38,992 bases of DNA from CAZGTQ01 sp964528575 (GTDB lineage: Bacteria; Planctomycetota; UBA1135; GCA-002686595), in the NCBI GenBank assembly GCA_964528575.1, contig CAZGTQ010000107.1, forward strand, positions 1 to 38,992. Reading direction: 5' to 3'. A program made the translations under genes and the position numbers. How positions within the stretch are numbered: the first letter of the stretch is position 1; every line of letters begins with the position of its first letter. Of the stretch, positions 23,599 to 32,273 are shown piece after piece. Under the pieces are notes generated by a model, which worked only from the letters and a program-made list of their open reading frames with translations, was not told the DNA's origin and did no database searches.

Positions 23599-26500
23599 CT
23601 ATTCCACGCGCAGCTCGACGCCCTTGCTCGACGCGGTGCCGGTCGGCGTCGGCGCGGCGACGTCGAGCACGAACGCCTGCAGGAAGAGCGTCGTGCCGGG
23701 CGCGATCGCGTCGAGCGCAAGGCGCAGCGACGCGGCGCCGGTCGCGCCGGTGACGAACGGCAGGACGCGCGCCGGCGGCGCGACGAGCACGTCGCAGCTC
23801 CCGGGCTGGCCGAGCTGCGGGAGCGTGCCGAGCGCGATCCAGCCGGGGCTCGAGGGCAGCGCCTGTGCGACCGCGAGCTCGACCGCGCCGCCCGCGTACG
23901 CGCAGCCGAGCACGTCGAGCGTCGGGATCGCGCCGCCCGCGCCGGGGCAGCCGCGGCCGTACGTCGACACGCTCGTGTCGAGCAGGCCGTCGCAGTCGTC
24001 GTCGACGCCCGCGCCGAACAGCACGTCGAGCACGTCGAGCGTGCCGTTCGCGTCGCAGTCGACCTGCGGGCCGCGGTACGCCGGCAGGAAGCCGCCGAGC
24101 ACGTCGTCCGCGTCGACGTCGGCGTCGCCGTCCGCGTCGAACGCGTCCAGGCACGCCGGCGACGCGAGACCAGGCATCGGGCCCGTCAGGCACGCGCGCA
24201 GCGCGCACAGGTCGCGCGGGCCGACGACACCGTCGCCGTCGGCGTCGAACGGCGCGAAGCCGCTGGCGACCGTCACGAGCGTCGTCGCCTCGAGCGCGAT
24301 CTGGGGATTCGCAGAGTCGTCGAGGCCGCACGCGACGAGCGTCGGGCCCAGCTCGACGTCGGCGGGCACGACGAACGCGAAGCTCGCCGCGCCCGAAGCG
24401 TCGGTCGCCGCGCCGCCGAGGTCGGGCTCGCGGTCGCCCAAGCGCAAGCGCAGCGGCGTGCTCGGGCGCATCCCCGCGACGCTCGCCGCGACCGTCTGGC
24501 CGGGCGTCACGCTCGCAGGCAACGCGATCGACGGATACGCGATCGACGCGAGGTCCGCGACGCCGGCCACGTCGGGCGCGAGGTCGCGCGTCGGGGGCGT
24601 CGCGCCGCGGCGCACGAGCGCGACTTGCATGCGCAGGCCGTTCGGGAAGCGCGGGCCGCTCGCGGGGAGGCCGAGCGCCGCCGCGCCCGCCGCGGTGAGC
24701 TCGACGTCGAGCTCGGCGAACGTGTTCGCGAAGACGGTCGGAGCCGCCGCGCCCGGCGCCCGGCCGGGCACGCAGTCGCGCGAGCGCGCGCGCCCCACGT
24801 GCTCCCCCGCGCCGACCGCCGCCGGCGCGAACCCGCCGCCGGGCGCGGCGGTCCATACGCGCGACGTCGCGCTCAGCGGGTCGTCGACGCGGCACTCGAG
24901 CACGACGTCGACGCCCACGAGCGTCGCCCCCGGCGCCAGGCTCGCCGGCGACGCGCCGGTGTTCGCGTCCGCGTCGACGTCGAGCAGGAACAGCCAGCTC
25001 GCGCGCGTCGGCCGCGGCAACGGGCCGCTCGTGCCGGCGCAGACGACCAGGCCGCCGCCGCTCGGCCCGCGGTCGACGACGACGACCTTCGCGACGTCCT
25101 CCCACGGCGCGCCCGCGTCGCCGGTCGCGTCGCTCAGCCAGTCGACGCGCGCCGCCAGCGACGGCGGCGTCCCCGCGGCGCGCGCGACGAACGGGTCCGC
25201 CGCGAGCGTCGCGCGCGCGGCCGCGATCTCGTCCGACGCGAGCGTCTCGCCGCCGTGCGCCGACGCGCTCATCAGCCGCGCGACGTCGTCCGGCGCGTCG
25301 CCCGGGTGGGGCGCGAGCCCGAACGCGAGGCCGAGCGCTTGCGCGAGCGCGCGCTCGACGTCGCAGCCGATCGGCTGCTCGGCGCACAGCTCGCCCGGGT
25401 CCGCGACCGCGATCCACGGCCGCGCGAGGCTGCGCGGGTGCAGGGCGTACGGAGCGACCGGCGCGCCGCTCGCGCCCGTGAGCCGCCGCGCGTGGAGCGC
25501 GACGAGGCCCGCGGGCTGGCCGCCGCTCGTGCCCGGGTCGTGGTACGCGCGCTCTGCGTCCCGCATGAGCCGCGCCAGCTCGCTCGCTGTGTCGACGCCG
25601 CCGCCCGGCGCCAGGTACGCGTCGACGCGCACGTCGCCGGGGAGCCCGACCGCCGCGTCGGGGTCGGCGAGCCGCGCGAACGCCGGCGCGTCGAGCGTCG
25701 CCGCCGAGCGCGGCACGATGCGCGCCTGCGGCGCCCAGACGGAGTCGGCGGCGCGCGCGTGGCGGGCGCGCAGGACGAGCTCGAAGTCGCTCGCGCACGC
25801 GACGCCGGGCGCGGCGATCGACGGCGCGTCCTGCAGCGCGGCCCAGCGCAGCGGCACGACGAGGAGCGGCTCGCTCGCGCCGATCGCCTGCTGCGCGCGC
25901 CGCGCGTCGAGCGGACAGTAGCGGTCCGGCCAGAGCGACGCCGCGGCGGCGATCGCGTCGACCGTCACGGGCGGCGGCGACGTGAGGCACGGGTCGAACG
26001 CCGGGCGTCCCGTGGCGCGCAGCGCCGCGACGATCGTGTCGGGCGCTCCCACGCCGAGCTGGGCGAGCAACGCGGCGACGCCCGCGCAATGCGGCGTCGC
26101 CGCGGAGGTGCCGGTGAAGAGCGTCGGCTCGCCGCCGCCGAGCGTCGACGTCGCGACGAGGCGACCCGGCGCTGCGAGCGCGTTGCACGGGCTGCGGTTC
26201 GAGAAGCACACGACCTGGTCGGGCGCGGACGCGAGGTCGGCGCAGCCGGAGCCGTACGTCCCGGAGTCGGGCTCCTGGCCGAGGTCGGCGTCGTACACGG
26301 CGGCGACGGCGACCGCGCCGGAGAGGCACGCGGGGCTCGCCATCGAGTCGCACGCGCCGTCGTTCCCGCTCGCCGCGAACGTGACGATGCCGGCGGCGCG
26401 CGCGGACGCGAGCGCGGCGCCGAGGAGCTGGTTCGACGCGCTCGCGGCGTCGCAGGGACACGCGTCGTAGAGCGCGAAGCTCGCCAGGCTCATGTTGATC

Positions 26501-27258
26501 GCGCAGACGCCGCCGAGCTGGGGCGCGACGCTCACGACGTGGTCGACGCCCGCGGCCCAGTCGCTGAGGAAGCCGGTGTTGAAGGCGGTGGTGACCTTGA
26601 CCGGCAGGATGCGCGCGTCGGGCGCGACGCCGTTCGGCGCCGTGACGATGCCGGCGACGCTCGTGCCGTGGCCGTGGTCGTCCTCGGCGCCGTGCGCGAC
26701 GAACGCGCCCTGGAAGAGGAACGTGGCGCCCAGCGGCGCGACGTCTCCGGCGAGATCGGGGTGGTCGGTGTCGACGCCGCTGTCGAGCACGGCGACGGTC
26801 ATGCCTGCGCCGGTGACGCCGAGCTGATGGACGAAGTCGGCGCGCACGAACGGCACGCTCTCGTCGAGCACGCCGCCGCCGGCCGCGTCCGCGCCCACCG
26901 CGACGACGCCGGGGTCGCGCGCGAGCCGCTCGAGCGCCGCTGCGTCGACGCGCGCCGTGAACGCGGCGACGTTGCGATAGACGTGGCGCGGCTCGACGCG
27001 CGCTCCGGCCGCGACGATCCGCTCGAGCACGCGACCTTGGCGCTCGGCGACGACGGCGCGCCGCAGCGCCGGGTCGGCGCGCTCGCGCGCGTCGAGCGGC
27101 TCGAGGAGCACGATCGCGAGCACGAGCCCGTCCGGCGCAGCGGCGAGCTCGGCTCGCAGGGCGGGCTCGACGCGGTCGGAACCGAGCGCCTGCGGCCGCG
27201 CCGAAGCGGGCGCCGGCGCCGCGAGCGCCGCGAGCAAGAGGGCGAGGGGAGCGAGCAT
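23599..27258 (-). CDS. Secreted subtilisin-like serine protease (S8) with calcium-loop repeats and C-terminal module
   Basis: The 1219-residue product has a signal peptide (residues 1-20), an inhibitor-I9-like propeptide (about 45-125) and an S8 domain. The triad is Asp159 (VLDSGVDTDHPD), His197 (DHGHGTSVAGI) and Ser385 (FTGTSAATPH), with the oxyanion Asn299 (ASGND). Residues about 420-950 form a large Ala/Pro-rich insertion of unknown fold, with a possible zinc-independent second catalytic-like region. Two or three dockerin-like Ca-binding loops follow at about 1000-1085 (FDADGDGVVGPRDL, FDADGDADVDADD and DCDANGTLDVLD). The last 110 residues are the beta module also seen on other exported proteins. 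It likely degrades extracellular protein. It shares a divergent intergenic region with the lipoprotein gene. Confidence 0.9.
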   Translation of the reverse strand: MLAPLALLLAALAAPAPASARPQALGSDRVEPALRAELAAAPDGLVLAIVLLEPLDARERADPALRRAVVAERQGRVLERIVAAGARVEPRHVYRNVAAFTARVDAAALERLARDPGVVAVGADAAGGGVLDESVPFVRADFVHQLGVTGAGMTVAVLDSGVDTDHPDLAGDVAPLGATFLFQGAFVAHGAEDDHGHGTSVAGIVTAPNGVAPDARILPVKVTTAFNTGFLSDWAAGVDHVVSVAPQLGGVCAINMSLASFALYDACPCDAASASNQLLGAALASARAAGIVTFAASGNDGACDSMASPACLSGAVAVAAVYDADLGQEPDSGTYGSGCADLASAPDQVVCFSNRSPCNALAAPGRLVATSTLGGGEPTLFTGTSAATPHCAGVAALLAQLGVGAPDTIVAALRATGRPAFDPCLTSPPPVTVDAIAAAASLWPDRYCPLDARRAQQAIGASEPLLVVPLRWAALQDAPSIAAPGVACASDFELVLRARHARAADSVWAPQARIVPRSAATLDAPAFARLADPDAAVGLPGDVRVDAYLAPGGGVDTASELARLMRDAERAYHDPGTSGGQPAGLVALHARRLTGASGAPVAPYALHPRSLARPWIAVADPGELCAEQPIGCDVERALAQALGLAFGLAPHPGDAPDDVARLMSASAHGGETLASDEIAAARATLAADPFVARAAGTPPSLAARVDWLSDATGDAGAPWEDVAKVVVVDRGPSGGGLVVCAGTSGPLPRPTRASWLFLLDVDADANTGASPASLAPGATLVGVDVVLECRVDDPLSATSRVWTAAPGGGFAPAAVGAGEHVGRARSRDCVPGRAPGAAAPTVFANTFAELDVELTAAGAAALGLPASGPRFPNGLRMQVALVRRGATPPTRDLAPDVAGVADLASIAYPSIALPASVTPGQTVAASVAGMRPSTPLRLRLGDREPDLGGAATDASGAASFAFVVPADVELGPTLVACGLDDSANPQIALEATTLVTVASGFAPFDADGDGVVGPRDLCALRACLTGPMPGLASPACLDAFDADGDADVDADDVLGGFLPAYRGPQVDCDANGTLDVLDVLFGAGVDDDCDGLLDTSVSTYGRGCPGAGGAIPTLDVLGCAYAGGAVELAVAQALPSSPGWIALGTLPQLGQPGSCDVLVAPPARVLPFVTGATGAASLRLALDAIAPGTTLFLQAFVLDVAAPTPTGTASSKGVELRVE

Positions 27259-27659
27259 GGATGAACGAGGACGCGCGCAGACCGGGCGCGGTTCCGGGCT
27301 CGCTCCAGCCTAGCGCTCGGGCGCAGCCGGTCGGGGGCGCTTGCCGACGGCGGCTGGGTTCGCCGCAAGGTGCGCGGGTCGAAGCGGGTTAGCACGATCC
27401 TGCAGGGAGGACGACGGCGCGGCGGACGCAGCCGCCGCGTCCCCGCATGGCTGCACCAGAGCACGAGCTCGAGCGCAGAAGATTCCACGTGCGAGGGGTG
27501 CAACCGACGCGCCCGCGGCTCGGTCTCCCCCGGGGCGGGCGGGCCATCCGGCGGGCGGGTCGCGCGCGCGGGAGCTCCCGGTCATCCCGCGGCACGGGTC
27601 CGAGTGTTAGGCTCGTGTGAGCCCGGGTAGCTCTGGAACGCCCCACACCGGAGACCTCC
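27259..27659. other. 401-bp divergent intergenic region
   Basis: It separates the protease start (27258) from the lipoprotein start (27660) and must hold both promoters. Visible structure includes a perfect 8-bp hairpin stem (27418-27425 with 27432-27439) and a GC-rich block at 27519-27566 that recurs at 30884. No convincing ORF, tRNA or -10/-35 pair was recognised. Confidence 0.6.
27519..27566. repeat. GC-rich intergenic repeat, copy 1
   Basis: The block contains CCCCGGGGCGGGCGGGCCA and ends GGGCGGGTCGCGC. A second copy with small insertions lies at 30884-30936. Each copy precedes a plus-strand gene by roughly 80-95 nt. Confidence 0.65.
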
Positions 27660-30600
27660 ATGGCCCTGCGCCGCCCCCGGCGTATCGAGCGACGCTCGAC
27701 GCCCTGTTCCATCCCTCGCGTTCTCGCTCTCGCCCTCGCGTTCCTCGCCGCATGCGGCGGAGGCGGAGGCGGCGGGAGCTCGTCGGCAGACGCGACCGGC
27801 GGGTTCGAGCTGACCAAGATCTCCGTCCCCGACGGCTCGGTCTGGCAGATCAACCGGCCGATCGAGCTCACGTTCAACCGCGACGTCGACTTCGACTCCG
27901 TCAACGGGAACACGATCGCGATCAAGACCGCGATGGGCGTCCCGGCGTTCGGGACGTTCGAGCTGCTCGACCCGCGCCGCGTGTCGTTCCAGCCCACCTG
28001 TCCGACGCAGCCGGACTACTCCGACGCGGGGTTCGCGCCGGGCGCGGTCACCTACGAGATCCGCGTCCTCGGGAGCAAGGACTCGTCCCTGACCGTGCTC
28101 TCGCAAGCGGGCGAGCCGGTCTCCACGTCGCAGACGCGCACGTTCGTGACGCCGCTCACGCTCCAGCCGTCGATCCTGTTCCTCGATCCCGTCGTCGGTC
28201 CGCCGGCGCCCGTCCTGCGCCCGGTGGGCTCGAGCGATCCGAACGCGACGCACCTCGAGGTCGGCACCGACGCATCGTCGCTCGCCTACTTCGAGTACGA
28301 CGCGGCGGCGGGAACGATCACGCAGCCGTCCGACGTGCCGCTCAACCTCTACAGCGACCCGACGAGCCGCATCGCCTTCGTGCTCGAGCTGAACCAGCCG
28401 GTCGATCCGTCGGCGACGAACATCGCGACGAGCAACGTGTACCTCGAGTACGAGGCGACGCCCGGCGCGTTCGAGCGGCTCCCCTGCAGCGTGCGGCTCG
28501 AGCGCAACTGCACCGAGACGGGGGCGACCGTGCGGCTCGAGCCGCTCGGCGTCCTGCCGCAGGGAGCGGTCGTCCGCGCGGTGATCACGCCCGCGTTCCG
28601 CGACCTGGTCGGCGAGACCAACCTGGTCCCGATCGCCGATTTCGCCTCGGTCCGGCCGGCGGTCTTCGCCGACCCGCTGCTCGCGCCGCCCGACGCGCTC
28701 GCCGACGAGCTGTTCGAGGACTTCGTGCTCGCCGGCTCGGAGCTCGGATCGTTCGAGGACACCGAGGCGCCGTTCGCAGAGCCGCGCGCGATCTGGGGCG
28801 ACGGCGTCCTCCGCGCGGCGTTCGACTTCACGAGCGACGGCGGCCCCGGCGGCGACTTCGACTTCTACGTCCCCTCTGGCGAGACGGTGGTCATCGGCAC
28901 GACGCTCTCGACCGTCTTCGGGGGGCCGACCGCGATCCCGATCAACCCGCCCGGCAGCGGCGTCGACAGCGCGTTCACCACGATCGTCAACGGCCGCTTC
29001 GATGTGCGCAACCTGCGCATCGAGACCGGTGGCCGGCTCGTGGCGATCGGGCCCAACCCGCTGCGGATCCAGGCGACGGGGCGCGTCGACATCTTGGGCG
29101 AGCTGTCGGTCGCCGGCAACGACGCGAGCAACGTGGCGACGCTCAACACGGGCCACCAGCCCGAGCCGGGCGCCGCCGGAAACGCGGGCGGCGGCGCGGG
29201 CGGGACGGCGAGCTACCTGACGACGACCTCGACACCCAAGGGCGGCGACGGCTTCGGCCCGTTCATGGCCCCCAACCTCGGCGGACGCGGCGGCGACAGC
29301 GGCTTCGCGACCGGCTCGACGGTGAACCGGCGGCCGGGCGGCGGCGGCGGGGGCCGCTTCGGCTTGACCGCGGCGGGCGGCGTCGGGCTCACCGTCGAGC
29401 CCGGCAACGACGGGCACCCGAACTCGACCTCGGCGATCACGTTCACCAAGCCCGCACGCGGCGGGCTGGTCGGCAGCGCGCCGTTCATCGACGAGGCCTC
29501 GAACAACGACTTCTTGGGCACGCTCTTCCTGGCGGGCACGGGCGAGCTCATCGTCGGCGAGCTGAAGGCGGTCTACGCCGGCGGGGGCGGCGGCGCGGGC
29601 GGCGACTCGATCCCCAACGCCTCCTTCCCGAGCAGCCCTTGGTCACCCGCGAGCGACGACAAGGGCGCGGGCGGCGGCGGCGGAGCGGGCGGCCTGCAGA
29701 TCCTCGCGCTCGACGACATCCTGATCGGCGGGCGGATCCTCGCGGACGGCGGGCGGGGCGCGGCCGGAGAGGGGCTCGACAACGCCGGCGGAGGCTCGGG
29801 CGGCGGCTCGGGCGGCCACGTCGTCCTGCAGGGCAACCGCATCGACTTCACCGGCTCGTCGAGCGACGCGATCGACGCGCGCGGCGGCCGCGGCGGGCCC
29901 GGCCAGGGCGGGAGCTTCGACAGCGTCGCGGCCGGCGGCGACGGCGGGCCCGGCATCATCCAGATCCACGCGACCCAGCTCGTGCTGCCGGGCGGCGCGA
30001 CACTCGCGAACCGCACGGCGCCGGACGCGATCCAGCTCGACCCGATCGTGAGCCCGGTCTCCCGCGCGCGCTCCAAGTGGATCGCGCTGGGCGGCGCGGC
30101 GCACGATCCCGACGGGCCGAACGATCAGGTGACGTTCCGTTTCGGCGGCATCGACCCGCTGACCGGCCTCGTCGCCGACGCGAACGCCGACGAGCTCGTC
30201 GACGAGCTCCCGGCGCTCCTTGCGCCGACCACGCTCGCGTCCGCGCCCGCCCTGCCGCACATCGCGGCGGACGGTCGGACGCTGCGGCTCGACGGGACGA
30301 CGCTCGCGCCCCAGGACGACGTCTACCTGCGCAACCCGAACCTCTTGCAGCGTTTCGCCATCCGGCTGAGCCTCGTCGCGCTGCCGGCAACGTCGCAGCG
30401 CTTCGACGTCGCGGCCGCGGCGTACGACGCGACGACCCAGGTGCTCGCGCTCACCGTTTCCTCGACGGGGCCGTCGCTCTCCTCGTTCGAGCCGGGGAAC
30501 CCGGTCGCGTTCGAGCTCCTGCCGTTATTCTTCCGGCTCGAGACGAGCAACCAGCTCGACCGCCTGCCGGCCGACGCGACGGTGCGTCTACGCTTCCAGG

Positions 30601-30803
30601 GCGCGCGCGAGGCCGACGGCGCGATTCCCGACGAGCTCGACGTCCTCGTCGACTGGACGAGCGACATCGGCGCCCTCGCCGTCCCCGAGATCGCGTTCTT
30701 CCGCTTCGAGGTCGAGTTCGACATCGACGCGCTGGGCACCGGCCTCTCGGGCGAGAGCGAGCGGCCGGGGCTGCTCTTCACGCGCTTCCCGTTCCGCTTC
30801 TGA
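27660..30803 (+). CDS. Large glycine-rich lipoprotein with an Ig-like (Big_5-type) domain
   Basis: The 1047-residue product has a signal peptide with lipobox LAAC (Cys32 as the lipidated residue), then a poly-Gly linker (GGGGGGG). An Ig-like domain of the Big_5/SbsA type (about 52-90) carries SVPDGSVWQINRPIELTFN. Further similar beta domains run to about residue 400. A glycine-rich stretch (about 495-765) has GGAGG and GGRGGPGQGG motifs like those of glycine-rich filamentous or surface proteins. GGAGA lies 5 nt before the ATG. It is probably anchored in the outer membrane and part of a cell-surface layer. No enzymatic motif is seen. Glycine-rich tracts often mark structural or adhesive proteins; that is inference. 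Confidence 0.8.
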   Translation: MALRRPRRIERRSTPCSIPRVLALALAFLAACGGGGGGGSSSADATGGFELTKISVPDGSVWQINRPIELTFNRDVDFDSVNGNTIAIKTAMGVPAFGTFELLDPRRVSFQPTCPTQPDYSDAGFAPGAVTYEIRVLGSKDSSLTVLSQAGEPVSTSQTRTFVTPLTLQPSILFLDPVVGPPAPVLRPVGSSDPNATHLEVGTDASSLAYFEYDAAAGTITQPSDVPLNLYSDPTSRIAFVLELNQPVDPSATNIATSNVYLEYEATPGAFERLPCSVRLERNCTETGATVRLEPLGVLPQGAVVRAVITPAFRDLVGETNLVPIADFASVRPAVFADPLLAPPDALADELFEDFVLAGSELGSFEDTEAPFAEPRAIWGDGVLRAAFDFTSDGGPGGDFDFYVPSGETVVIGTTLSTVFGGPTAIPINPPGSGVDSAFTTIVNGRFDVRNLRIETGGRLVAIGPNPLRIQATGRVDILGELSVAGNDASNVATLNTGHQPEPGAAGNAGGGAGGTASYLTTTSTPKGGDGFGPFMAPNLGGRGGDSGFATGSTVNRRPGGGGGGRFGLTAAGGVGLTVEPGNDGHPNSTSAITFTKPARGGLVGSAPFIDEASNNDFLGTLFLAGTGELIVGELKAVYAGGGGGAGGDSIPNASFPSSPWSPASDDKGAGGGGGAGGLQILALDDILIGGRILADGGRGAAGEGLDNAGGGSGGGSGGHVVLQGNRIDFTGSSSDAIDARGGRGGPGQGGSFDSVAAGGDGGPGIIQIHATQLVLPGGATLANRTAPDAIQLDPIVSPVSRARSKWIALGGAAHDPDGPNDQVTFRFGGIDPLTGLVADANADELVDELPALLAPTTLASAPALPHIAADGRTLRLDGTTLAPQDDVYLRNPNLLQRFAIRLSLVALPATSQRFDVAAAAYDATTQVLALTVSSTGPSLSSFEPGNPVAFELLPLFFRLETSNQLDRLPADATVRLRFQGAREADGAIPDELDVLVDWTSDIGALAVPEIAFFRFEVEFDIDALGTGLSGESERPGLLFTRFPFRF

Positions 30804-30883
30804 GCCGGCCCGAGGCGCTCGGCGCGCCTCGGATCGTGCGCGCGAATCGGGGGGCACGACGAACGCAACTTTCGGCCCCGCGC

Positions 30884-30936
30884 CTCGGTCCTCCCCCCGG
30901 GGCGGGCGGGCCAGGCTCCGGCAGGGCGGGTCGCGC
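30884..30936. repeat. GC-rich intergenic repeat, copy 2
   Basis: It shares CTCGGTC, CCCCGGGGCGGGCGGGCCA and GGGCGGGTCGCGC with copy 1 at 27519-27566. It lies between the lipoprotein and NamZ genes, with an alternating CG tract directly after it. Confidence 0.65.
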
Positions 30937-30965
30937 ACGCGCGCGCGCGCGCGTGCGTGCGCGCG
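30932..30965. other. 34-bp alternating purine-pyrimidine tract
   Basis: An almost pure CG/TG/CA alternation spans 30932-30965, about 50 nt before the NamZ-type gene. Such tracts can adopt Z-DNA under negative supercoiling and are prone to length change. No role is shown. Confidence 0.5.
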
Positions 30966-31014
30966 ACCTGACTCCCCGTGGCTCCGCCCCCCCGCTGCCC
31001 CTACCCTGCGCCCC

Positions 31015-32241
31015 ATGCGATTCCTCCTTCGCCTCACGGGCGCCGTCCTGCTCGGCGCGGGGCCCGCCGCGCTCCAGGCGCCGCGCGTCGAGCTCGGCGT
31101 CGACGTGCTCCTCGGCTCGCCGGAGGCGCCGGAGCTCGCGCTCGTGCGCGGCAAGCGCGTCGGCCTCGTCACGAATCCCTCCGGCGTGGACCGGGCGCTC
31201 GTGCCGACCGTCGACCGGCTCGCGGCGGACGAGCGCGTCGACCTGGTCCAGCTCTTCGGGCCCGAGCACGGGATCCGCGGCGACGCGTACGCGGGCGACG
31301 ACGTGGGCGACGAGCGCGACCCCGTCACCGGGCTCCCGGTCGAGAGCCTCTACGGCGCGCGCAAAGCGCCCTCGGCCGAAGCGCTCGAGCGCGTCGACGT
31401 GCTCCTGTTCGACATCCAGGACATCGGCTCGCGTACGTACACGTACATCTCGACGCTCGGCGAGACGATGCTCGCCGCGGCGGCGGCGAAGAAACCGCTC
31501 GTCGTGCTCGACCGGCCCAATCCGCTCGGCGGCGAGCTCGTCGAAGGACCGTTGCGCGAGGAGCGCTGGAAGAGCTTCATCGGCTGGGGGCCGTTGCCGC
31601 TCGTGCACGGGCTGACGATCGGCGAGATCGCGCGCCTCTACGCCGGCGAGCTCGGCATCGATTGCGAGCTGCACGTGGTGCGCATGCGCGGCTGGCGGCG
31701 CGACATGATCTGGGAGGACACCGGGCTCACGTGGGTCCAGACGTCGCCGCACATCCCGCACGCGCTCCACGCGCACCTCTACGTCGTCACGGGGATGATC
31801 GGCGGCGTCACGACCAACGTGAACGAGGGCGTCGGCTACACGCTCCCCTTCGAGACGTGGGCGGCGCAGTTCGTCGAGCCGCGCCGCCTCGCCGCGACGC
31901 TCCAGGCCGCCCCGCTCGCCGGAGTGCGCTTCACGCCGATCGCGTACAGCCCGTTCTACGGCCGCCACGAAGGCCTCGCGTTGCGCGGCGTGCGCATCCA
32001 CCTCGACGACCCGCGCGCGCTGCGGCCGGTGCGCACCGCGCTCGCGGGCATGGTCGCGCTCGAGCGGCTCTGGCCGGGCGAGGTCGAGTACCAGGCCGGC
32101 CGACCGTTCGCGATCCACTGGGGCAGCGAGACCGTGCTGGAGAAGCTGCGCGCCGGCGCCGGCGTCGCGGAGATCGAGGCAACGTGGGCCGCCGAGCTCG
32201 CCGCGTTCCGCGAGCGGCGGGAGCGCTACCTCTTGTACTGA
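31015..32241 (+). CDS. namZ: DUF1343 / NamZ-type exo-beta-N-acetylmuramidase
   Basis: The 408-residue product has a signal peptide (residues 1-20) and the DUF1343 signature motifs in order: GLVTNPSGVD at 50-59, FGPEHGIRG at 81-89, FDIQDIGSRTYTYISTL at 132-148 and LDRPNPLGG at 165-173. NVNEG follows in the second half. In characterised members this family (NamZ) removes terminal N-acetylmuramic acid from peptidoglycan fragments; it acts outside the cytoplasm. The gene follows the glycine-rich lipoprotein after a repeat-rich gap and converges on the PDZ-protein gene across a strong hairpin. No Shine-Dalgarno sequence is obvious. The family call is firm; the exact substrate is inferred. Confidence 0.9.
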   Translation: MRFLLRLTGAVLLGAGPAALQAPRVELGVDVLLGSPEAPELALVRGKRVGLVTNPSGVDRALVPTVDRLAADERVDLVQLFGPEHGIRGDAYAGDDVGDERDPVTGLPVESLYGARKAPSAEALERVDVLLFDIQDIGSRTYTYISTLGETMLAAAAAKKPLVVLDRPNPLGGELVEGPLREERWKSFIGWGPLPLVHGLTIGEIARLYAGELGIDCELHVVRMRGWRRDMIWEDTGLTWVQTSPHIPHALHAHLYVVTGMIGGVTTNVNEGVGYTLPFETWAAQFVEPRRLAATLQAAPLAGVRFTPIAYSPFYGRHEGLALRGVRIHLDDPRALRPVRTALAGMVALERLWPGEVEYQAGRPFAIHWGSETVLEKLRAGAGVAEIEATWAAELAAFRERRERYLLY

Positions 32242-32245
32242 AGCA

Positions 32246-32273
32246 GCCGATAGCCCGGAGGACGGGCTACGGC
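32246..32273. terminator. Strong bidirectional hairpin between convergent genes
   Basis: TAGCCCG (32251-32257) pairs with CGGGCTA (32263-32269) around a GAGGA loop, extended by GCCG with CGGC across a one-base bulge. It spans both gene ends: NamZ stops at 32241, and the PDZ gene's stop (32267-32269) lies inside the stem. There is no long T-run. It is the likely transcription end for both genes. Confidence 0.6.

Noticed and set aside
23158..27264. 1368-codon plus-strand frame opposite the subtilase
   Set aside because: Arginine-rich antisense shadow typical of GC-rich coding DNA; the minus-strand frame has a complete protease triad.
27418..27439. Perfect 8-bp hairpin as a terminator
   Set aside because: It lies between divergent genes, where a terminator is not needed, and there is no T-run; such stems are common by chance at this GC content.
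27617..31615. 1332-codon plus-strand frame over the lipoprotein and namZ
   Set aside because: Arg-rich shadow of two well-supported genes in other frames, without a signal peptide or domains.
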